Positions 8,645-18,790 are shown, counted from the stretch's first letter. The stretch is 64,000 nt of DNA from Geodermatophilus amargosae (GCF_900116515.1 NZ_FPBA01000006.1:1-64000); one strand, 5' to 3'. Program-made: numbers and translations. The notes: generated by a model from the letters alone, not told the origin.

Positions 8645-9922
8645 ATGCGACCCACGACCCTGCGCGCCGGCACCGCGGCCGGCGCCTCGGCCTTGGCCCT
8701 GCTCCTGCTCGCCGCGACCCCTGCCGCGGCCCGCGGTCCGGGCGGCTACGGCCCCGGCCCGGGTGGCGGCGGGACCGCCGTGACCACCACCGGGGACTCC
8801 GGTGCCGGCTCGCTGCGCGCCGCCGTGCAGGCGGCCAACGCCTCCGGCTCGGGCACCGTCGTCCTGTCCGACCGCGTGTACCGCCTCGCGCTGGCCGGCA
8901 CCGACGACACCGCGGCCGCCGGGGACCTCGACGTCACCGGCCGCCTGGTGGTCGAGGGCCGGGGCGCCACCATCGACGCGGCGGGTCTGGACCGGGTGTT
9001 CGACGTCCGGCCGGGCGGCTCGCTGACCCTGCGGGACGTCACCGTCACCGGCGGCCGGATCGCCGGCGCCCCCGGCACCACCGGCGGGGCCTCGGGCGGC
9101 GGCGTCCTCAACGCGGGCACGCTCGTCGTCCAGCACAGCACGATCACCGCCAACACCGCCACGCGCGCCGGCGGGGGCATCGAGGCCCTCGCGGGCTCGA
9201 CGACGACCGTCATGCGCTCGACGCTGTCGCACAACAGCACCGGCCCCACGCCCGGCAACGGCGGTGGCCTGCACCTGACCGGCACCGGCACGGTGCACGT
9301 CGAGCGCAGCACGGTCACCGGCAACACGGCCGCCTCCGAGGGCGGCGGCCTGTGGAACTCCGCCACCGGCACCATGACGGTCAGCCGCAGCACGATCAGC
9401 GGCAACACCGCCAGCGGCGCGGCAGCCGACAACGGCGGCGGGGGCCTGTTCAACGACGGCGGCTCGCTCACCGTCGACCGCAGCGAGGTCCGCGGCAACT
9501 CCGCGGACGGCGCGGCGGGCTCCGGCGGCGGCTTGTTCAACAACGCGGGCACCCTGACCGTCACCCGCACCGTCGTCGACGGCAACGACGCCCGGCGGGC
9601 CGGCGGCGGCATCGAGGCGCTCATGGGGACGACCACGCTCGACCGCACCGCGCTGACCGGCAACACCACCGGCGCGGCCCCGGGCAACGGCGGCGGCCTG
9701 CACCTCACCGGTGCCGGCACCGTGCGCATCGACCGCGGCATGGTCACCGGCAACCGCGCGGCCAACGAGGGCGGCGGCCTCTGGAACTCCGAGCCCGGGA
9801 CCATGACCGTCACCCACACCCGGATCAGCGGCAACACCGCCCCGGTCGGCCCGGACGTGTTCCAGGACGGCGCCGGCACCGGCTTCACCGTCGACGGGCA
9901 GCGGGTCCCCGGCGAGGCCTGA
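8645..9922 (+). CDS. Secreted right-handed parallel beta-helix protein
   Basis: A 425-residue exported protein. A signal peptide (about 1-30, ending A-A-T-P-A-A-A-R) and a Gly/Pro-rich linker precede a right-handed parallel beta-helix made of T-x-S-x-N-T-A and G-G-G-L/I-x-N rungs, as in polymorphic outer membrane and choice-of-anchor repeat proteins. It starts with D-S-G-x-G-S-L-R-x-A, the usual N-cap of such domains. An internal duplication is clear: the segment beginning G-G-G-I-E-A-L at residue 176 recurs at 319, offset 143 codons. No membrane anchor is seen. Likely role is extracellular adhesion or polysaccharide interaction; no catalytic residues can be assigned. Confidence 0.75.
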   Translation: MRPTTLRAGTAAGASALALLLLAATPAAARGPGGYGPGPGGGGTAVTTTGDSGAGSLRAAVQAANASGSGTVVLSDRVYRLALAGTDDTAAAGDLDVTGRLVVEGRGATIDAAGLDRVFDVRPGGSLTLRDVTVTGGRIAGAPGTTGGASGGGVLNAGTLVVQHSTITANTATRAGGGIEALAGSTTTVMRSTLSHNSTGPTPGNGGGLHLTGTGTVHVERSTVTGNTAASEGGGLWNSATGTMTVSRSTISGNTASGAAADNGGGGLFNDGGSLTVDRSEVRGNSADGAAGSGGGLFNNAGTLTVTRTVVDGNDARRAGGGIEALMGTTTLDRTALTGNTTGAAPGNGGGLHLTGAGTVRIDRGMVTGNRAANEGGGLWNSEPGTMTVTHTRISGNTAPVGPDVFQDGAGTGFTVDGQRVPGEA

Positions 9923-9975
9923 TCCGCACAGCACAGGGGGGCGCCGGCCACGGGGAGGCGCCCCCCTGTCGTGCG
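9892..9975. repeat. 84-bp direct repeat, copy 1 (gene 3' end plus terminator)
   Basis: Identical to 10013-10096 except for positions 9918 and 9920 (offset 121 bp). This copy contains the last codons and stop of the beta-helix gene and its terminator. The 37 bp between copies are unrelated to the sequence before copy 1. Confidence 0.9.
9933..9969. terminator. Terminator hairpin after the beta-helix gene
   Basis: Perfect 13-bp stem (9933-9945 with 9957-9969), loop of 11 bases, 10 bases after the stop codon. Near-symmetric, so able to act in both directions. Confidence 0.8.
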
Positions 9976-10012
9976 GCCAGGGGTCCCTCCGGGGCGACCA
10001 CGTCGCCGTCGA

Positions 10013-10096
10013 CGACGGGCAGCGGGTCCCCGGCGAGGACCGATCCGCACAGCACAGGGGGGCGCCGGCCACGGGGAGGCGCCCCCCTGTCGTGCG
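10013..10096. repeat. 84-bp direct repeat, copy 2
   Basis: Second copy of the 9892-9975 segment. The gene-derived part has lost the stop codon (two substitutions) and is noncoding. It ends 1 bp before the stop of the convergent anti-sigma gene. Confidence 0.9.
10054..10090. terminator. Duplicated terminator hairpin serving the anti-sigma gene
   Basis: Same 13-bp stem as at 9933-9969 (10054-10066 with 10078-10090), placed 8 bases beyond the stop of the minus-strand anti-sigma gene. Confidence 0.78.
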
Positions 10097-10097
10097 C

Positions 10098-10796
10098 TCA
10101 GAAGTCCGACCGGACCACCACGTCGCCGTCGTCGTCGACGACCTCGAAACCGACGGCGTCGGCCCGCAGCACCGCGGAGTTGAGGTTGCACCGCAGTTCC
10201 GCGTTGCCGATGCCGAGGAACTCCCCGGCCGGCACCTCGCGGCCGTCGTCGTCGGTGACCGCCACCCGGTAGACCTCGCCGTCGGCGAAGCCGGTGCCGG
10301 TGAGCCGGACCTCCACGCCCCAGGTGTGCGGGATCAGGTCCGCGCGGGCCTCGACTCCGGGATCCACCGCCTGGACCGACACGGGCTCCAGCGGCGGCGG
10401 GTCGGGCACCGGCCGGACCAGCCAGCCGACCGCCGCGCCGGCGGCGGCCACGCCCACCACCGCGGCGGCGGCGAGGACCGGGCGCAGCGCCCGGCGGCGG
10501 GGGAGCGGGGTGGCACGGTGCCGGGGCGGGCCGCTGCGCTGTTCCTCCGCGGCGATCCGGGCGAGCACCGCGGCCCCCAGGCCGGGCGGCGGGGTGGGCG
10601 TCTCGTCGAGGGCGTCGGGGTCGACCGCGGCCAGCCGCGCGGCCAGCGGGGTCAGCTCGGCCAGCTCGGCGCGGCAGGACGGGCAGCCGTCGAGGTGGGC
10701 CTGCAGCCGGTCGTGCTCGGCGGGCTCGAGAGCACCCAGCGCGGCGACCCCGAGCAGCTCACGCAGCTCCCGGTGCTCCCCGTCGGCCCGGCTCAC
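10098..10796 (-). CDS. RskA-like zinc-binding anti-sigma factor
   Basis: A 232-residue membrane protein that would hold the neighbouring ECF sigma factor inactive. Residues 1-60 form the cytoplasmic anti-sigma domain with the H-x3-C-x2-C zinc motif (A-H-L-D-G-C-P-S-C). One transmembrane segment lies near 105-125 (V-L-A-A-A-A-V-V-G-V), followed by an extracytoplasmic RskA-type domain. Its GTG overlaps the sigma gene stop by 4 bp, the usual coupled arrangement that keeps the pair in balance. Release would need regulated proteolysis, as for SigK-RskA in mycobacteria; the signal is unknown. Confidence 0.87.
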   Translation of the reverse strand: MSRADGEHRELRELLGVAALGALEPAEHDRLQAHLDGCPSCRAELAELTPLAARLAAVDPDALDETPTPPPGLGAAVLARIAAEEQRSGPPRHRATPLPRRRALRPVLAAAAVVGVAAAGAAVGWLVRPVPDPPPLEPVSVQAVDPGVEARADLIPHTWGVEVRLTGTGFADGEVYRVAVTDDDGREVPAGEFLGIGNAELRCNLNSAVLRADAVGFEVVDDDGDVVVRSDF

Positions 10797-11317
10797 GGCT
10801 CCACCCCCATCTCGTCGAGGGCCAGGCGCAGTGCCTTGAGCCCGTAGAACACCCGGCTGCGCAACGTCCCCACCGGGATCCCCAGCTCGGCGGCCACCTC
10901 GCCGTGGGGCCGGCCGCGCAGGTGCGTCTGCACGATCGCGGTGCGGTGCTCCTCGCCGATCCGGCGCAGCGCCTCCTCGACCACCCAGGCGTCCACCAGC
11001 CGGTCGTCGGCGGCCGCCTCCGGCGGTGTCGCCGGATCGTCGGTCAGGTCGCGCTGCCACGGCCGGACGGCGAACCGGCGCGCCTCGTCGACGACGACGT
11101 TGCGCGCGATGGCGAACAGCCAGGTGCGCAGGCTCGCCAACTGGGGGTCGTAGGAGTCGGAGGCGCGCCAGGCCCGCAGGAACACCTCCTGGACGACGTC
11201 CTGTGCCGCGCCGCCGTCGCCGAGCTGGCGCAGTGCGAAGCGGTAGAGCTCCGCCCCGTGCGCGGCGTAGGCGGCCCGCACGTCGAGCGGCACCGGCGCC
11301 GGTGACCGCCGTGCCAT
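10793..11317 (-). CDS. ECF RNA polymerase sigma factor (SigK-like)
   Basis: A 174-residue group 4 sigma factor with only regions 2 and 4. Region 2 is marked by A-Q-D-V-V-Q-E-V-F-L-R-A-W near residue 40 and W-L-F-A-I-A-R-N near 65. Region 4 has the G-E-V-A-A-E-L-G-I-P-V-G-T-L-R-S-R helix-turn-helix near 140-156. ATG 11317 was preferred over the GTG at 11323 because the latter overlaps the GGAGG ribosome-binding site. The anti-sigma gene is coupled downstream. Surface-protein genes lie just beyond, so they could be targets, but no promoter match was established. Confidence 0.9.
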   Translation of the reverse strand: MARRSPAPVPLDVRAAYAAHGAELYRFALRQLGDGGAAQDVVQEVFLRAWRASDSYDPQLASLRTWLFAIARNVVVDEARRFAVRPWQRDLTDDPATPPEAAADDRLVDAWVVEEALRRIGEEHRTAIVQTHLRGRPHGEVAAELGIPVGTLRSRVFYGLKALRLALDEMGVEP

Positions 11318-11386
11318 CCGCACCTCCGAGGTCTGCTTCCCGGTTCACCAGGACGTACGGCCGCCGGGCCGCCGCCGTTCACCCTG

Positions 11387-13330
11387 TCAGCGGACGACCT
11401 CGATCGGGGTGATCCCCTCCTCCGCCGGGAGGCCGAAGCCCCACACCTGCGCGTAGAAGGACAGCTCGCCGTCGAGCGCGGCCCGGATGTTCTCCGCGCG
11501 CCGGAAGCCGTGCTGCTCGCCCTCGAAGAGCAGGTAGGCGTGGGGCACGCCCTTGTCCCGCAGCGCCGCCACCATGACCTCCGCCTGCTCCGGCGGGACG
11601 ACGCGGTCCTCGGCGCCCTGGAACACCGCCAGCGGGGTGTCGAGGGCGTCGACGTGGTTGATGGGGGAGCGCTGCGCGTACACGTCGGCACCGGCGGGCC
11701 ACGGCGCCACCAGCCCGTCGAGGTAGCGGGACTCGAACTTGTGCGTGTCCGCGGCCAGCGCGCCGAGGTCGGCGACCCCGAAGTGGCTCGCGCCGGCGGT
11801 GAAGACGCCGGGTCGCAGGGTCAGCGCCGCCAGCGTCGTGTAGCCGCCGGCCGAGCCGCCGCGGATCGCCATGCGCGCGGGGTCCACCCGCCCGGCGTCG
11901 GCCAGGTACCGGGCGCAGGCGACGACGTCGTCGAGGTCGACGACGCCCCACCGGCCCTGCAGCGCGTCGCGGTAGCGGCGGCCGTGGCCGGTGGAGCCGC
12001 GGTGGTCGACGTGCGCGACGCAGAAGCCGCGGGAGGTGAAGTACTGGATCTCCGGGTTCAGCCCGCGGGCATGGGCCGAGGTCGGGCCGCCGTGCACCAT
12101 GACGACCAGCGGCGGCAGGTCGCCCTCGGGCGCAGTGGCCTCCGGGTTGGTGGGCGGGTAGACGACGGCGTACGCCTCATCGATCCCGGTGTCGCGCTCC
12201 TCGGTCGGAAAGGTCACGTCCTCGGGGACGGAGAACCAGGCCGGGTCCAGCCCGAGGTCCCGTGCCGGGCGGAGCACCTCCGCCTGCCCGGAGAGGTCCG
12301 CGCGCAGCACCACCGGCTCGCGCACGGGGCTCCCGGCCGCGCACACCACGCCGTCGCCGGCCGCGGTCAGGTACCCCAGCGCCGTCCAGCCGGGCAGCGG
12401 CACGTCCCGCGTCGACCCGTCCGCCTCGAGCGCGACCAGCCGGTCGCCGCCGTCCCCGCCGGCCGCGGCCACCACCCGCCCGCCGGGGAGCAGCGCGAAC
12501 CGTCGCGCGCCGAAGACCCACTGCGGTCCGGCGATCTCGGTGCCGGTGTCGAGGGCCGGCTCGGCCTCCCGGCCCGGGCGCCACCGCCACAGCGCCCACA
12601 CGTCGGTGCGGTCGCAGCAGAACCAGAGGGTGCCGTCGGCGTCCCAGGTCGGCTGCACCGCCGACTCACCCGGTCCACCGGCCACCACCGTCTCGGTGCC
12701 GTCGGCGGCGCGGACCACCAGCTGCGCGGCGTCCCACGGCATGGCCGGGTGGTCCCACTGCAACCAGGCGAGCTCCCCGGCGGGCCCGGGCCGTGGGTCG
12801 GACACGAAGTCCGGGCCGCTCACGAGCACCTCGGCGGTGCCGTCCGGAGCCAGCCGCACGACCTCGTTGACGACGTCGGCCGCGGCACCGGAGGCGGTGT
12901 GCGTCTCGCGGACGGCGAGCAGCGACCCGTCGCCGGCCGGGGTCAGGTCGGCGTGGCGGACGCCGGCCGGCAGCTCGGGCTCCGGGGTGACGGCGACCGG
13001 GCCGTCGTCGCCGGGGGAGAGCCGGTACAGCCGCTGGTCGTCGAAGTGCGTGAACCACAGCGTGCCGCCGGCGACCGTCCACGCCGCCCCGCCGTACTCG
13101 TGCACGCGGGTGCGGGCGTTCCACGGCGGCGGGAGGACGTCGGTGACCGTGCCGTCGGCCGTGCGGCGGACCAGCGCCGACCGGCCGCCCTCGCCGGGCC
13201 GCGACTCCGACCACCAGACGTCGTCCCCGTCCACGGCGACCTCACCCAGCCGCGCGGCCGCGCGGACGACGAGCGCCGAGGTGACGGGGGTCGGCCAGCT
13301 GCCGTACGGGACGGGGGAGGAGGTCGGCAT
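11387..13330 (-). CDS. S9 family prolyl oligopeptidase-type serine peptidase
   Basis: A 647-residue cytoplasmic peptidase. An N-terminal seven-bladed propeller-like region (to about 380) gates an alpha/beta-hydrolase domain. The nucleophile is Ser493 in G-G-S-A-G-G. The catalytic Asp lies in F-Q-G-A-E-D-R-V-V-P near 585 and the His in E-G-E-Q-H-G-F near 618. H-G-G-P-T-S near 421 forms the oxyanion region. It resembles dipeptidyl/acylaminoacyl peptidases that cut short peptides. ATG 13330 follows a TACGGT -10 (13337-13342 on the other strand) at 6 bases, so the mRNA is probably leaderless. Divergent from ftsK. Confidence 0.9.
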   Translation of the reverse strand: MPTSSPVPYGSWPTPVTSALVVRAAARLGEVAVDGDDVWWSESRPGEGGRSALVRRTADGTVTDVLPPPWNARTRVHEYGGAAWTVAGGTLWFTHFDDQRLYRLSPGDDGPVAVTPEPELPAGVRHADLTPAGDGSLLAVRETHTASGAAADVVNEVVRLAPDGTAEVLVSGPDFVSDPRPGPAGELAWLQWDHPAMPWDAAQLVVRAADGTETVVAGGPGESAVQPTWDADGTLWFCCDRTDVWALWRWRPGREAEPALDTGTEIAGPQWVFGARRFALLPGGRVVAAAGGDGGDRLVALEADGSTRDVPLPGWTALGYLTAAGDGVVCAAGSPVREPVVLRADLSGQAEVLRPARDLGLDPAWFSVPEDVTFPTEERDTGIDEAYAVVYPPTNPEATAPEGDLPPLVVMVHGGPTSAHARGLNPEIQYFTSRGFCVAHVDHRGSTGHGRRYRDALQGRWGVVDLDDVVACARYLADAGRVDPARMAIRGGSAGGYTTLAALTLRPGVFTAGASHFGVADLGALAADTHKFESRYLDGLVAPWPAGADVYAQRSPINHVDALDTPLAVFQGAEDRVVPPEQAEVMVAALRDKGVPHAYLLFEGEQHGFRRAENIRAALDGELSFYAQVWGFGLPAEEGITPIEVVR

Positions 13331-13403
13331 GCAGCGACCGTAGGCCGGGGACACGACGCCGCGCCTGCCTGGGAGGACGCTGGGTGACGGCTACCGTCGA
13401 CGC

Positions 13404-15956
13404 ATGCCTGCCCGCACCACGCCCTCGCGCCGGCCGTCCGGCTCGGCCCCCAAGGGGCGGTCCGGGTCCACGGCAGCCGGCAAGCGGCCGGCCCCGCGCC
13501 CGCCGGCCCGCAACGGCAACCGCAAGCCGCCCGCCCGCAAGCCGGCCCCGAAGCAGGGCTCCGGCGCGGCCGCCGGCGCCTGGCGGGCCGCCGCGGGCGC
13601 CTGGTCGCTGGTGGCCCGCGGCGCCGGGGGACTGGCCCGCTCGGTCGCCCACCCGGAGGAGGCCGAGCCGCTCGCGCCGGAGCACCGCCGCGACGGTGCC
13701 GGCCTCGCCGTCCTCGGCCTCGCCGTCGTCCTCGGCGCCGCGGCGTGGTTCGACGGCATCGGCCCGGTGGGTGCCGGGCTCGCCCTCGGCGTCCGCTGGG
13801 TGGTCGGCTCGCTGCTGGTCGTGCTCCCCGCGCTGCTGTTCCTCGTGGCGCTGCGGCTGCTGCGCCGCGCGCCGCGCCCGGAGGCCCGCGGGCGGCTGGC
13901 CATCGGCTGGCTGTGCGCCACCGTCGCGGTGCTCGGCATCGCCTCCGTCGTCGGCAGGCCCGCCGACCCGATGGGCGGGAAGCCCGGCTCCGGCGGCCTC
14001 GTGGGCTGGGCGGTCGGCACGCCGCTGACCGCCGGGCTCGGCGCCGTCGTCGCCGTGGTCCTGCTGTCCCTGCTCGCCGTCTTCGCGGTGCTCGTGCTGA
14101 CCGCGACGCCGCTGCACCAGGTGCCCGAGCGGCTGCGCGGCTTCGTCGACCGGATCACGGGGCGCGGCGACGAGTACTGGGACGACGAGGCGCACGACGA
14201 CGACGCCTACGACGACGAGGAGCCCGTGCCGGTTCCCCGCGGGCGCCGTACCCGCGCCGCGCTGGACGAGATCCTGACCGAGGACACCCCCGACGTCACC
14301 GCCACGGGCCCGATCGACATCCCGGCCGCCGGCGAGGCCGTCCCGTACGAGCCGCCGCCCGTGCCGGCCGCGCCGCGCCAGCCGGCCGTGGTGGACCGCA
14401 CGGCACCGCCGCAGGACCTGCCGCCGATCGAGGAGCCGCAGCAGCTGGTCATCGAGCCGGTCGAGGGCGAGTACACGCTGCCGTCCGACAGGTTGCTGCG
14501 TCCCGGCACCCCGCCGCGGGCGCGATCGCAGGCCAACGACGTCGCCATCGAGGCGATCACCGGCGTGCTCGAGCAGTTCGGGGTCGACGCGCGGGTCACC
14601 AGCTTCACGCGCGGCCCGACGGTCACCCGCTACGAGGTCGAGCTCGGCAACGCGGTCAAGGTCGAGAAGATCACCGCGCTGACCCGCAACCTCGCCTACG
14701 CCGTCGCCAACGACAACATCCGCATCCTCGCCCCGATCCCGGGCAAGTCCGCGGTCGGCGTCGAGGTGCCCAACACCGACCGCGAGACGGTCAGCCTCGG
14801 CGACGTCATGCGCTCGGCCAAGGCCAAGCAGGACCCGCATCCGATGCTGGTGGGTCTGGGCAAGGACATCGAGGGCGAGTTCGTCTGCGCCAACCTGGCC
14901 AAGATGCCGCACCTGCTGGTGGCCGGGGCCACCGGCGCCGGCAAGTCGTCCTGCATCAACTCGCTGCTGACCTCGCTGCTGCTGCGGGCCACGCCCGACC
15001 AGCTGCGGATGATCCTGGTCGACCCGAAGATGGTCGAGCTCACGCCCTACGACGGCATCCCGCACCTGATCACGCCGATCATCACCGACCCGAAGAAGGC
15101 CGCCACCGCGCTGGCCTGGCTGGTCGAGGAGATGGAGCAGCGCTACCAGGACATGCGCGCCACCGGGGTGCGGCACATCGACGACTTCAACCGCAAGGTC
15201 GAGCGCGGCGAGATCACCGCGCCGCCCGGCAGCGAGCGGGTGTACCGGCCCTACCCGTACATCCTCACGATCGTCGACGAGCTCGCCGACCTGATGATGG
15301 TGGCCCCGCGCGACGTCGAGGAGTCGATCGTGCGGATCACCCAGAAGGCCCGCGCCGCCGGCATCCACCTGGTCCTGGCCACGCAGCGGCCCTCGGTCGA
15401 CGTCGTCACCGGCCTGATCAAGGCCAACGTGCCCTCGCGGCTGGCGTTCTCGACCTCCAGCCTCACCGACAGCCGGGTCATCCTCGACCAGCCGGGCGCG
15501 GAGAAGCTGATCGGCATGGGCGACGCCCTGTTCATGCCGATCGGCGCCGGCAAGCCGCAGCGGGTGCAGGGCGCCTACGTCTCCGACGCCGAGATCGAGG
15601 CGGTCGTCGAGTTCACCAAGCGGCAGGCCGAGCCGGAGTACCGCGAGGAGGTCTTCAGCGCCGCCGCCGCCGGCGAGAAGAAGGAGATCGACGAGGACAT
15701 CGGCGGGGACCTGGACCTGCTGTGCCAGGCCGTCGAGCTGGTCGTCACCAGCCAGTTCGGCTCCACGTCGATGCTGCAGCGCAAGCTGCGGGTCGGCTTC
15801 GCGAAGGCCGGCCGGCTCATGGACCTCATGGAGACCCGCGGCGTGGTCGGCCCGTCGGAGGGGTCCAAGGCCCGCGACGTGCTCGTCAAGCCCGACGAGC
15901 TGGAGTCGGTGCTGTTCACGCTGCGTGGCGGAACGCTGCCCGGCGGCGAGGGCTGA
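13404..15956 (+). CDS. ftsK: DNA translocase FtsK
   Basis: An 850-residue division-septum DNA pump that clears chromosome ends during septation. The N-terminal 75 residues are basic and Pro/Ala-rich. About four transmembrane segments lie between residues 90 and 235, followed by an acidic Pro-rich linker to about 370. The RecA-like motor then has Walker A (G-A-T-G-A-G-K-S-S, near 507-515) and Walker B (I-V-D-E-L-A-D-L near 618). A gamma winged helix (about 770-835) would read the polar orienting sequences. ATG 13404 follows a TACCGT -10 (13392-13397) by 6 bases. Confidence 0.96.
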   Translation: MPARTTPSRRPSGSAPKGRSGSTAAGKRPAPRPPARNGNRKPPARKPAPKQGSGAAAGAWRAAAGAWSLVARGAGGLARSVAHPEEAEPLAPEHRRDGAGLAVLGLAVVLGAAAWFDGIGPVGAGLALGVRWVVGSLLVVLPALLFLVALRLLRRAPRPEARGRLAIGWLCATVAVLGIASVVGRPADPMGGKPGSGGLVGWAVGTPLTAGLGAVVAVVLLSLLAVFAVLVLTATPLHQVPERLRGFVDRITGRGDEYWDDEAHDDDAYDDEEPVPVPRGRRTRAALDEILTEDTPDVTATGPIDIPAAGEAVPYEPPPVPAAPRQPAVVDRTAPPQDLPPIEEPQQLVIEPVEGEYTLPSDRLLRPGTPPRARSQANDVAIEAITGVLEQFGVDARVTSFTRGPTVTRYEVELGNAVKVEKITALTRNLAYAVANDNIRILAPIPGKSAVGVEVPNTDRETVSLGDVMRSAKAKQDPHPMLVGLGKDIEGEFVCANLAKMPHLLVAGATGAGKSSCINSLLTSLLLRATPDQLRMILVDPKMVELTPYDGIPHLITPIITDPKKAATALAWLVEEMEQRYQDMRATGVRHIDDFNRKVERGEITAPPGSERVYRPYPYILTIVDELADLMMVAPRDVEESIVRITQKARAAGIHLVLATQRPSVDVVTGLIKANVPSRLAFSTSSLTDSRVILDQPGAEKLIGMGDALFMPIGAGKPQRVQGAYVSDAEIEAVVEFTKRQAEPEYREEVFSAAAAGEKKEIDEDIGGDLDLLCQAVELVVTSQFGSTSMLQRKLRVGFAKAGRLMDLMETRGVVGPSEGSKARDVLVKPDELESVLFTLRGGTLPGGEG

Positions 15957-16024
15957 GCGGAGGAACGGGACGGGTCACCCCGCCGAGGCAGGGAGGGGTG
16001 GCGTCCGATGCCTACGATGGGCCG

Positions 16025-17470
16025 GTGACAGCTCCGCCCGGCCCTGCCCGCAGAGTGGCGGTGGTCACCCTCGGCTGCGCCCGCAACGAGGTCGACTCCG
16101 AGGAGCTGGCCGGCCGGCTGGCCGCCGACGGCTACCGGCTGGTCGAGGACCCCGAGGGCGCCGACGCCGTCCTGGTCAACACCTGCGGGTTCATCGAGTC
16201 GGCGAAGAAGGACTCGGTCGACGCCATCCTCGCGGCCACCGACAGCGGTGCCGAGGTCGTCGCCGTCGGGTGCATGGCGGAGCGCTACGGATCCGAGCTG
16301 GCCGGCGCGCTGCCCGAGGCCACCGTCCTCGGCTTCGACGACTACGCCGCGATCGGCGACCGGCTCGACGACGTCCTCACCGGCCGGCCGCTGGTCCCGC
16401 ACTCGCCGCGCGACCGCCGCACCCTCCTCCCGATCAGCCCGGTCGCCCGCACCGCCGTCGTCACCGCCGAGGAGGCGCCCGCCATCCCGGGCCACGGCTG
16501 GGTGCAGCGCCGCCGGCTGGCCTCCGGCCCCTCGGCCGCGCTCAAGCTCGCCTCCGGCTGCGACCGGCGCTGCGCCTTCTGCGCGATCCCCACCTTCCGC
16601 GGCTCGTTCGTGTCCCGGCCGCCGGCCGAGGTGCTCACCGAGGCGCGGTGGCTCGCCGGCCAGGGCGTCACCGAGCTGGTGCTGGTCAGCGAGAACTCCA
16701 CCTCCTACGGCAAGGACCTCGGCGACCTGCGCTCGCTGGAGCGGCTGCTGCCCCGGCTGGCCGCCGTCGAGGGCATCGCCCGCGTGCGGGTGGCCTACCT
16801 GCAGCCGGCCGAGCTGCGCCCGGGCCTGCTCGAGGTCATCGCCTCGACCGACGGCGTGGCGCCGTACTTCGACCTGTCCTTCCAGCACTCCTCGCCGGGC
16901 CTGCTGCGCCGGATGCGCCGGTTCGGCGGCACCGACGACTTCCTCGCGCTGATCGGGCGCGCGCGGTCGCTCGCTCCCACGGCCGGGTTCCGCACCAACG
17001 TCATCCTCGGCTTCCCGGGGGAGACCGAGGACGACGTCGCCGAGCTCGAGCGCTTCCTCACCGAGGGCCGCCTCGACGCCGTCGGGGTGTTCGGCTACTC
17101 GGACGAGGAGGGCACCGAGGCGGTGCGGATGCCGGGCAAGCTCGACCAGGCCGAGATCGACGCGCGGGTCCGCCGGATCACCGACCTGGTCGAGGAGCTC
17201 ACCGCCCAGCGCGCCGAGGACCGCGTCGGCGACCGCGTGGAGGTGCTGCTCACCGAGGACCTCTCCGCCGCGCAGGGGAGTGGCGTCTGGGCCGGTTCCG
17301 CCGCGCACCAGGACCCCGAGGCCGACGGCACGACCACGGTCACCGGGGTGCCCGGCGACGCCCGGCCCGGGCAGCTGCTCGACGCGGAGGTGGTCGGCAC
17401 CGAGGGCGTCGACCTCGTCGCCCTGTCGTCCGCGGAACTCGCGCTCGCCGCGGTCCCGGCCGTCCGGTGA
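16025..17470 (+). CDS. rimO: Ribosomal protein uS12 methylthiotransferase RimO
   Basis: A 481-residue radical-SAM enzyme that adds a methylthio group to the conserved Asp of ribosomal protein S12. The N-terminal UPF0004 domain carries the first cluster Cys residues ([17 protein letters not shown]). The radical-SAM cluster is Cys179, Cys183 and Cys186 (C-D-R-R-C-A-F-C). A TRAM domain ends the protein. E-N-S-T-S-Y-G-K-D is typical of RimO rather than MiaB (G-Q-N-V-N), which is encoded separately at 47984. GTG 16025 follows a TACGAT -10 (16013-16018) by 6 bases. pgsA follows after 7 bp. Confidence 0.94.
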   Translation: MTAPPGPARRVAVVTLGCARNEVDSEELAGRLAADGYRLVEDPEGADAVLVNTCGFIESAKKDSVDAILAATDSGAEVVAVGCMAERYGSELAGALPEATVLGFDDYAAIGDRLDDVLTGRPLVPHSPRDRRTLLPISPVARTAVVTAEEAPAIPGHGWVQRRRLASGPSAALKLASGCDRRCAFCAIPTFRGSFVSRPPAEVLTEARWLAGQGVTELVLVSENSTSYGKDLGDLRSLERLLPRLAAVEGIARVRVAYLQPAELRPGLLEVIASTDGVAPYFDLSFQHSSPGLLRRMRRFGGTDDFLALIGRARSLAPTAGFRTNVILGFPGETEDDVAELERFLTEGRLDAVGVFGYSDEEGTEAVRMPGKLDQAEIDARVRRITDLVEELTAQRAEDRVGDRVEVLLTEDLSAAQGSGVWAGSAAHQDPEADGTTTVTGVPGDARPGQLLDAEVVGTEGVDLVALSSAELALAAVPAVR

Positions 17471-17477
17471 GGTCCCG

Positions 17478-18140
17478 GTGAGCGCCGTCGCTCCCGACCC
17501 GGCGGCGACCCCGCCGCAGTCGGCCAAGCTGGTCAACCTGCCCAACGCGCTGACCGTGCTGCGGCTGGCCGTGGTGCCGGTGTTCGCCGTCCTCCTGCTC
17601 TCCGACGGCGGCATGGACGACGGCCGCCGGGTGTGGGCCACGGTCTTCTTCGGCGCGGCGATCATCACCGACCGCTACGACGGGCTCATCGCGCGGCGCA
17701 CCGGCCAGGTGACCGAGTTCGGCAAGCTCGCCGACCCGATCGCGGACAAGGCGCTCACCGGCACCGCCCTGGTCGGGCTGTCGGTGCTCGCCCTGCTGCC
17801 CTGGTGGGTGACGCTGGCGATCATCGTCCGCGAGGTCGGCGTCACCCTGCTGCGGTTCTGGGTGATCCGGCACGGCGTCATCGCCGCCAGCCGCGGGGGC
17901 AAGGCCAAGACCGTCGTCCAGGCGCTGGCCATCGGCCTCTACATCCTGCCGCTGGGCGGGCTGCTGGCCACCGCGCGGTGGTGGGTCATGGCCGCCGCGC
18001 TGGTGCTCACGCTGGTCACCGGACTCGACTACGTCTACCGGGCGCTGACCCTGCGCCGCACCAGCGCCCGTGCCATGCGCGCCGCCGCCGCGCGCCGCGC
18101 CGCGGGCCCGGCCGGCTCGCGCACCGACACCGCGGCCTAG
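17478..18140 (+). CDS. pgsA: CDP-diacylglycerol-glycerol-3-phosphate 3-phosphatidyltransferase
   Basis: A 220-residue integral membrane enzyme making phosphatidylglycerophosphate, the precursor of phosphatidylglycerol and cardiolipin. The CDP-alcohol phosphotransferase signature D-x2-D-G-x2-A-R-x8-G-x3-D-x3-D is complete near residues 65-90 ([10 protein letters not shown] ... K-L-A-D-P-I-A-D). The first element reads TDRYDG rather than the common TDWLDG. About five hydrophobic segments are seen. GTG 17478 lies 7 bp after rimO. cinA, which often follows pgsA in actinobacteria, is not present here. Confidence 0.92.
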   Translation: MSAVAPDPAATPPQSAKLVNLPNALTVLRLAVVPVFAVLLLSDGGMDDGRRVWATVFFGAAIITDRYDGLIARRTGQVTEFGKLADPIADKALTGTALVGLSVLALLPWWVTLAIIVREVGVTLLRFWVIRHGVIAASRGGKAKTVVQALAIGLYILPLGGLLATARWWVMAAALVLTLVTGLDYVYRALTLRRTSARAMRAAAARRAAGPAGSRTDTAA

Positions 18141-18243
18141 CAGCAGCACTCCCCGCCGCAGCACCTCCCGCCCGCCGCACCGCTCGCGGGCAGTGCTCCG
18201 GACGGGGCCGGGAGCGGGAACGCCGAGGCCGGTGCGGGTGTTA

Positions 18244-18254
18244 CGCCATGAGCG
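18244..18254. promoter_or_regulatory. ClgR-type operator-like site
   Basis: CGC-CATGA-GCG in the 218-bp gap before the XRE regulator gene. It matches the CGC-N5-GCG core of ClgR boxes with one mismatch to the consensus as I recall it. It would fit autoregulation. Confidence 0.35.
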
Positions 18255-18358
18255 GACGCGGCCCTGCCGGCTCGGTGCCGGTCAGGTGCGCCGCGTACCG
18301 TGGGCGCACGGCACCCGAGGGTGCCGCCGCTCTTCCCTCAGCCAGACAGGAGACGGCC

Positions 18359-18790
18359 ATGACGCTGCTGCGCACCCAGCTGGGGCAGACCCTGCGCGGT
18401 CACCGGCTGCGGCAGCGGCGCACGCTGCGCGACGTCTCCGGTGCCGCCCGGGTGAGCCTCGGCTACCTCTCCGAGGTCGAGCGCGGGCAGAAGGAGGCCT
18501 CCTCCGAGCTGCTCGCCTCCATCTGTGACGCCCTCGACGTCGAGCTCGCCGACCTCCTCGCCGAGGTGAGCTCCGGACTGCGCGGTCCCGACGGCCGCCT
18601 CCGTCAACTCGCCACCGCCGGTGCCGGGGCGGCTCCGGCCGACGACCGGTCCGGCGGTGCCGTGTCCGCCGAGGAGGCCGCCGTCCCCGCCGACGCGGCC
18701 GCGCCCGTGGCCGAGCCGGCGCTCGCGCTGGTCGGCGCCGCCACCCGCGCCGCGCACCGCGCGGGGAGCGCCGTCTCCCTCGCCGCCTAG
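18359..18790 (+). CDS. XRE-family transcriptional regulator, ClgR-like
   Basis: A 143-residue DNA-binding protein. The N-terminal 70 residues hold an XRE helix-turn-helix ([25 protein letters not shown], residues about 21-45). This closely matches ClgR, the activator of clp protease and recX genes in Streptomyces, Corynebacterium and Mycobacterium. The rest is Ala-rich. ClgR usually ends in hydrophobic residues that make it a ClpP substrate; here the protein ends L-A-A, which would serve as a degron. ATG 18359 has an AGGAG site. The position after pgsA fits clgR synteny. Confidence 0.8.
   Translation: MTLLRTQLGQTLRGHRLRQRRTLRDVSGAARVSLGYLSEVERGQKEASSELLASICDALDVELADLLAEVSSGLRGPDGRLRQLATAGAGAAPADDRSGGAVSAEEAAVPADAAAPVAEPALALVGAATRAAHRAGSAVSLAA

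Noticed and set aside
13242-15368. A 708-codon minus-strand open frame opposite ftsK.
   Set aside because: FtsK is clear on the plus strand; the antisense product has no recognisable motif and typical GC-shadow composition.
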